Source: Alphaproteobacteria bacterium (GTDB lineage: Bacteria; Pseudomonadota; Alphaproteobacteria; Rhodospirillales; Magnetovibrionaceae). From it: a DNA stretch of 46,806 nucleotides. Below the pieces are notes generated by a model that did no database searches, had not been told where the DNA came from, and saw only the letters and a program-made list of their open reading frames with translations. Location of the stretch: NCBI GenBank assembly GCA_015231605.1, contig JADGBG010000011.1:1-46806 (forward strand), written 5' to 3'. Below, piece after piece: positions 45,444-46,806 of the stretch (position 1 is the first letter of the stretch; every line of letters begins with the position of its first letter). Made by a program: the position numbers and the translations under genes.

Positions 45444-46091
45444 TCAGGAGCCCCCCCATTTTACTTGACTAGAAAAGAAATTGATCCAGGCAGTGTACCC
45501 TGGATATTCCCCAACAAGTTCATAGAACATGCCATCATATCCCTGTTTGAGAAGGGCTTTGCGTAGAACCCTGAATGCCCGGACGTGGTTGAGGCCACGT
45601 TCAACATCATCATTCTCATACTTTCCACAAAGTCTTTTGATCTTGCGGTAGGTCATAAAGCTTAAATGGCCATTCGCACGGCACATATCCGCTAGATGAT
45701 CAGCGGTATGGTTGTCGTTGCAATCCCATACCTCCAGCGGATTTTTGATGCGAAGATAGACGGGATAAATATGCCCTGAAGTAATTCCTTGATTCAAAAA
45801 AGCCCCGTCTGTTTGCGAAAATGTGCGAAATGCATCTGGATCAAACCATGTAAACGTTGCCATCCCCAAGTTCCGCCGGGACAATTGCACACCGGCATTG
45901 GCAACGAGGGAAACGGAAAAGTGCGTAAATGGCCGGAAACTACTTATAGTGTGGCATGTGCCGTGAAACTGCATTAATGGCTTATCTGGCGTCGTTTCGA
46001 AAACTTGTGATCCTTTAAACCATTCAGCAAGCGGTGCATGACGAAGCGCGAACAATTCACTAACGATTTTTTTTCTTCGAGACCGAAACAT
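45444..46091 (-). CDS. ART-PolyVal-like ADP-ribosyltransferase
   Basis: A 215-aa protein resembling ADP-ribosyltransferases of the ART-PolyVal type. It has FHGTCHTISSFRPFTHFSVS (HGT at 43-45, the NAD-binding His motif), FLNQGITSGHIYPVYLRIKN with PLEVWD after it, and an end QGYDGMFYELVGEYPGYTAW then INFFSSQVKW, the usual closing strand where a Gln/Glu would complete the site. It would modify a protein or nucleic acid using NAD. It starts 32 bp after the methyltransferase gene on the same strand, so the two may be one unit. Alternative starts are possible. It could be a phage-derived modifier or a defence effector. Confidence 0.65.
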   Translation of the reverse strand: MFRSRRKKIVSELFALRHAPLAEWFKGSQVFETTPDKPLMQFHGTCHTISSFRPFTHFSVSLVANAGVQLSRRNLGMATFTWFDPDAFRTFSQTDGAFLNQGITSGHIYPVYLRIKNPLEVWDCNDNHTADHLADMCRANGHLSFMTYRKIKRLCGKYENDDVERGLNHVRAFRVLRKALLKQGYDGMFYELVGEYPGYTAWINFFSSQVKWGGS

Positions 46092-46123
46092 CTGCCACCA
46101 GCACTGTCATTACATCTGTAAGG

Positions 46124-46806
46124 TCATAATTTTCCAGACACGAATCTGCTCTCAACCTTCTCCGCCTGACCGAGCAAGCACAGCGTGGTGAGGATTTCTT
46201 CGACTTTCTTTTCTGCGCGCTTGCCTTGGGCGAAGCGGCGCGATAGGTCGGCGGCGGTGATGGCGGTGCTTTGGGATTCCAGCACGGCGCGGATGGCGGC
46301 GACTTGTTCGGGCAGCTTGGTCGGCAGCTTGGGCTTGGCCGCACCTTCTTCGGGCAAAGCCAGATCGGCTTCGATCTGCTGGGCTTTCTTGGCGGAGGTG
46401 GCTTCCTTGGGGGCTTGGAATTCGGGGCGCAGCCACCGCACCTTGCCCTCAGCCTCTTCCGCCGCGCGTTCATGGTTAAGCGCCACCAGCCGTTCAAGAA
46501 TGGCCTCGTCGCTCAAATCAGCGGGCCAGCCATAAGCTTCGGCCACCGCAACGTCCAATTCATCGTGAATTTGTTTCAGCACACCAATAAGGCCCGCGTC
46601 ATAGACATCCTTATCGGCATCGGTGAGCACGGCTTTCGCGCGCACCTTTTCCAACACGTTATACATGCCGGTCATGGTGAGCTGCTTGTGCTCGGCTATT
46701 ACGGCCTTGCGGTGCGCATCCAACCGATCGCCCAAATCGCGAATGTGTGCCAGCTGCTTGTCGCTGGCGTCGGGGAAGGGGAAGGGGTCGAAGCATCGCG
46801 TTGTAT
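46124..46806 (-). CDS. C-terminal part of a class I DNA methyltransferase (MmeI-like), cut by the window end
   Basis: The frame is open to the right edge. The first visible residues, TRCFDPFPFPDASDKQLAHI, are the FDPFPFP segment that follows the methyltransferase domain in MmeI-like and related large DNA methyltransferases. Downstream are the helical target-recognition-associated tail (YNVLEKVRAKAVLTDADKDV, ELDVAVAEAYGWPADLSDEA) and a C-terminal winged-helix-like region (TAADLSRRFAQGKRAEKKVE). Such proteins modify host DNA and may carry a nuclease at the missing N-terminus. GC content is higher here than in the neighbouring operon. It supports a defence island. Confidence 0.8.
   Translation of the reverse strand, partial: TTRCFDPFPFPDASDKQLAHIRDLGDRLDAHRKAVIAEHKQLTMTGMYNVLEKVRAKAVLTDADKDVYDAGLIGVLKQIHDELDVAVAEAYGWPADLSDEAILERLVALNHERAAEEAEGKVRWLRPEFQAPKEATSAKKAQQIEADLALPEEGAAKPKLPTKLPEQVAAIRAVLESQSTAITAADLSRRFAQGKRAEKKVEEILTTLCLLGQAEKVESRFVSGKL

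Larger units (their letters stand above)
41595..46806. mobile_element. Integrative element 2 (defence island), left part
   Basis: It begins at att repeat 2 and runs past the window end. It carries the DUF262/AAA/unknown operon, an ART-like gene and part of a DNA methyltransferase gene, all on the minus strand. GC content falls well below the core between about 41700 and 46100. No integrase is visible in this part. The intact tRNA-Arg is predicted at its far right end. Confidence 0.6.

Noticed and set aside
36682-46806. A CRISPR array among the repeats of the islands
   Set aside because: The repeats are too few, unequally spaced and explained by att, arm-site and dispersed-repeat roles; no cas gene is present.

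Overview
The window is a high-GC bacterial chromosome segment, most likely from an alphaproteobacterium of the Rhodospirillales type. This is inferred from the gene content and order: ilvC-ilvN-ilvB-miaA on one strand; degP-DUF2065-hflC-hflK; ubiG divergent from lysC; an ispG-prfA-prmC-DUF4167 run; a trxB/Lrp divergent pair; and an alphaproteobacterial-type acetolactate synthase. I cannot name the genus.

Positions 1-36643 are mostly core genome. From the left: the tail of a membrane protein and a hemerythrin; a minus-strand block DUF4167-prmC-prfA-ispG-rodZ (translation termination, isoprenoid synthesis, cell shape); then an accessory-looking block at 6401-9942 with a LysR regulator, a small secreted protein, a methyltransferase/ATP-grasp fusion and a 47-aa basic protein. 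Next come ubiG, then lysC, a nitronate monooxygenase-like gene and ptsP, an OmpA-type lipoprotein, and the branched-chain amino acid genes ilvC, ilvN and ilvB. These are followed by miaA, a TrpB2-type gene, a PAS-GGDEF diguanylate cyclase, a divergent PLP-fold protein, the degP/DUF2065/hflC/hflK membrane quality-control group, the Mrp iron-sulfur carrier, and a 27-aa membrane peptide behind a near-consensus promoter. A Fic-domain gene with its own operator-like repeats sits between two copies of a terminator-like hairpin repeat. The core resumes with a LysR regulator, trxB, an Lrp-family regulator, a possible Crp remnant, a DUF4242 protein and trxC.

From 36682 rightward the DNA is accessory. 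Two 49-bp direct repeats (36682-36730 and 41595-41643) are both the 3' half of a tRNA-Arg gene (anticodon CCG) on the minus strand. Neither has the 5' half. They bound a 5-kb integrative element with a tyrosine integrase, a HigBA-like toxin-antitoxin pair, a HEPN-like protein and an unrecognised 402-aa protein. Paired 10-bp repeats spaced 11 bp apart lie just inside both ends and look like integrase arm sites. Because the second repeat also lacks the tRNA 5' half, a second element should start there and run past the window end, where the intact tRNA-Arg is predicted.

The second element (41595 to the end) reads as a defence island. It holds a tightly coupled three-gene operon (DUF262 protein, AAA ATPase with a DUF3696 tail, and a 323-aa protein of unknown function), a protein resembling ART-PolyVal ADP-ribosyltransferases, and the C-terminal part of an MmeI-like class I DNA methyltransferase cut off by the window end. 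The three-gene operon is the best candidate for an undescribed system. The pair of cargo genes in the first element (HEPN-like plus the 402-aa protein) is the second.
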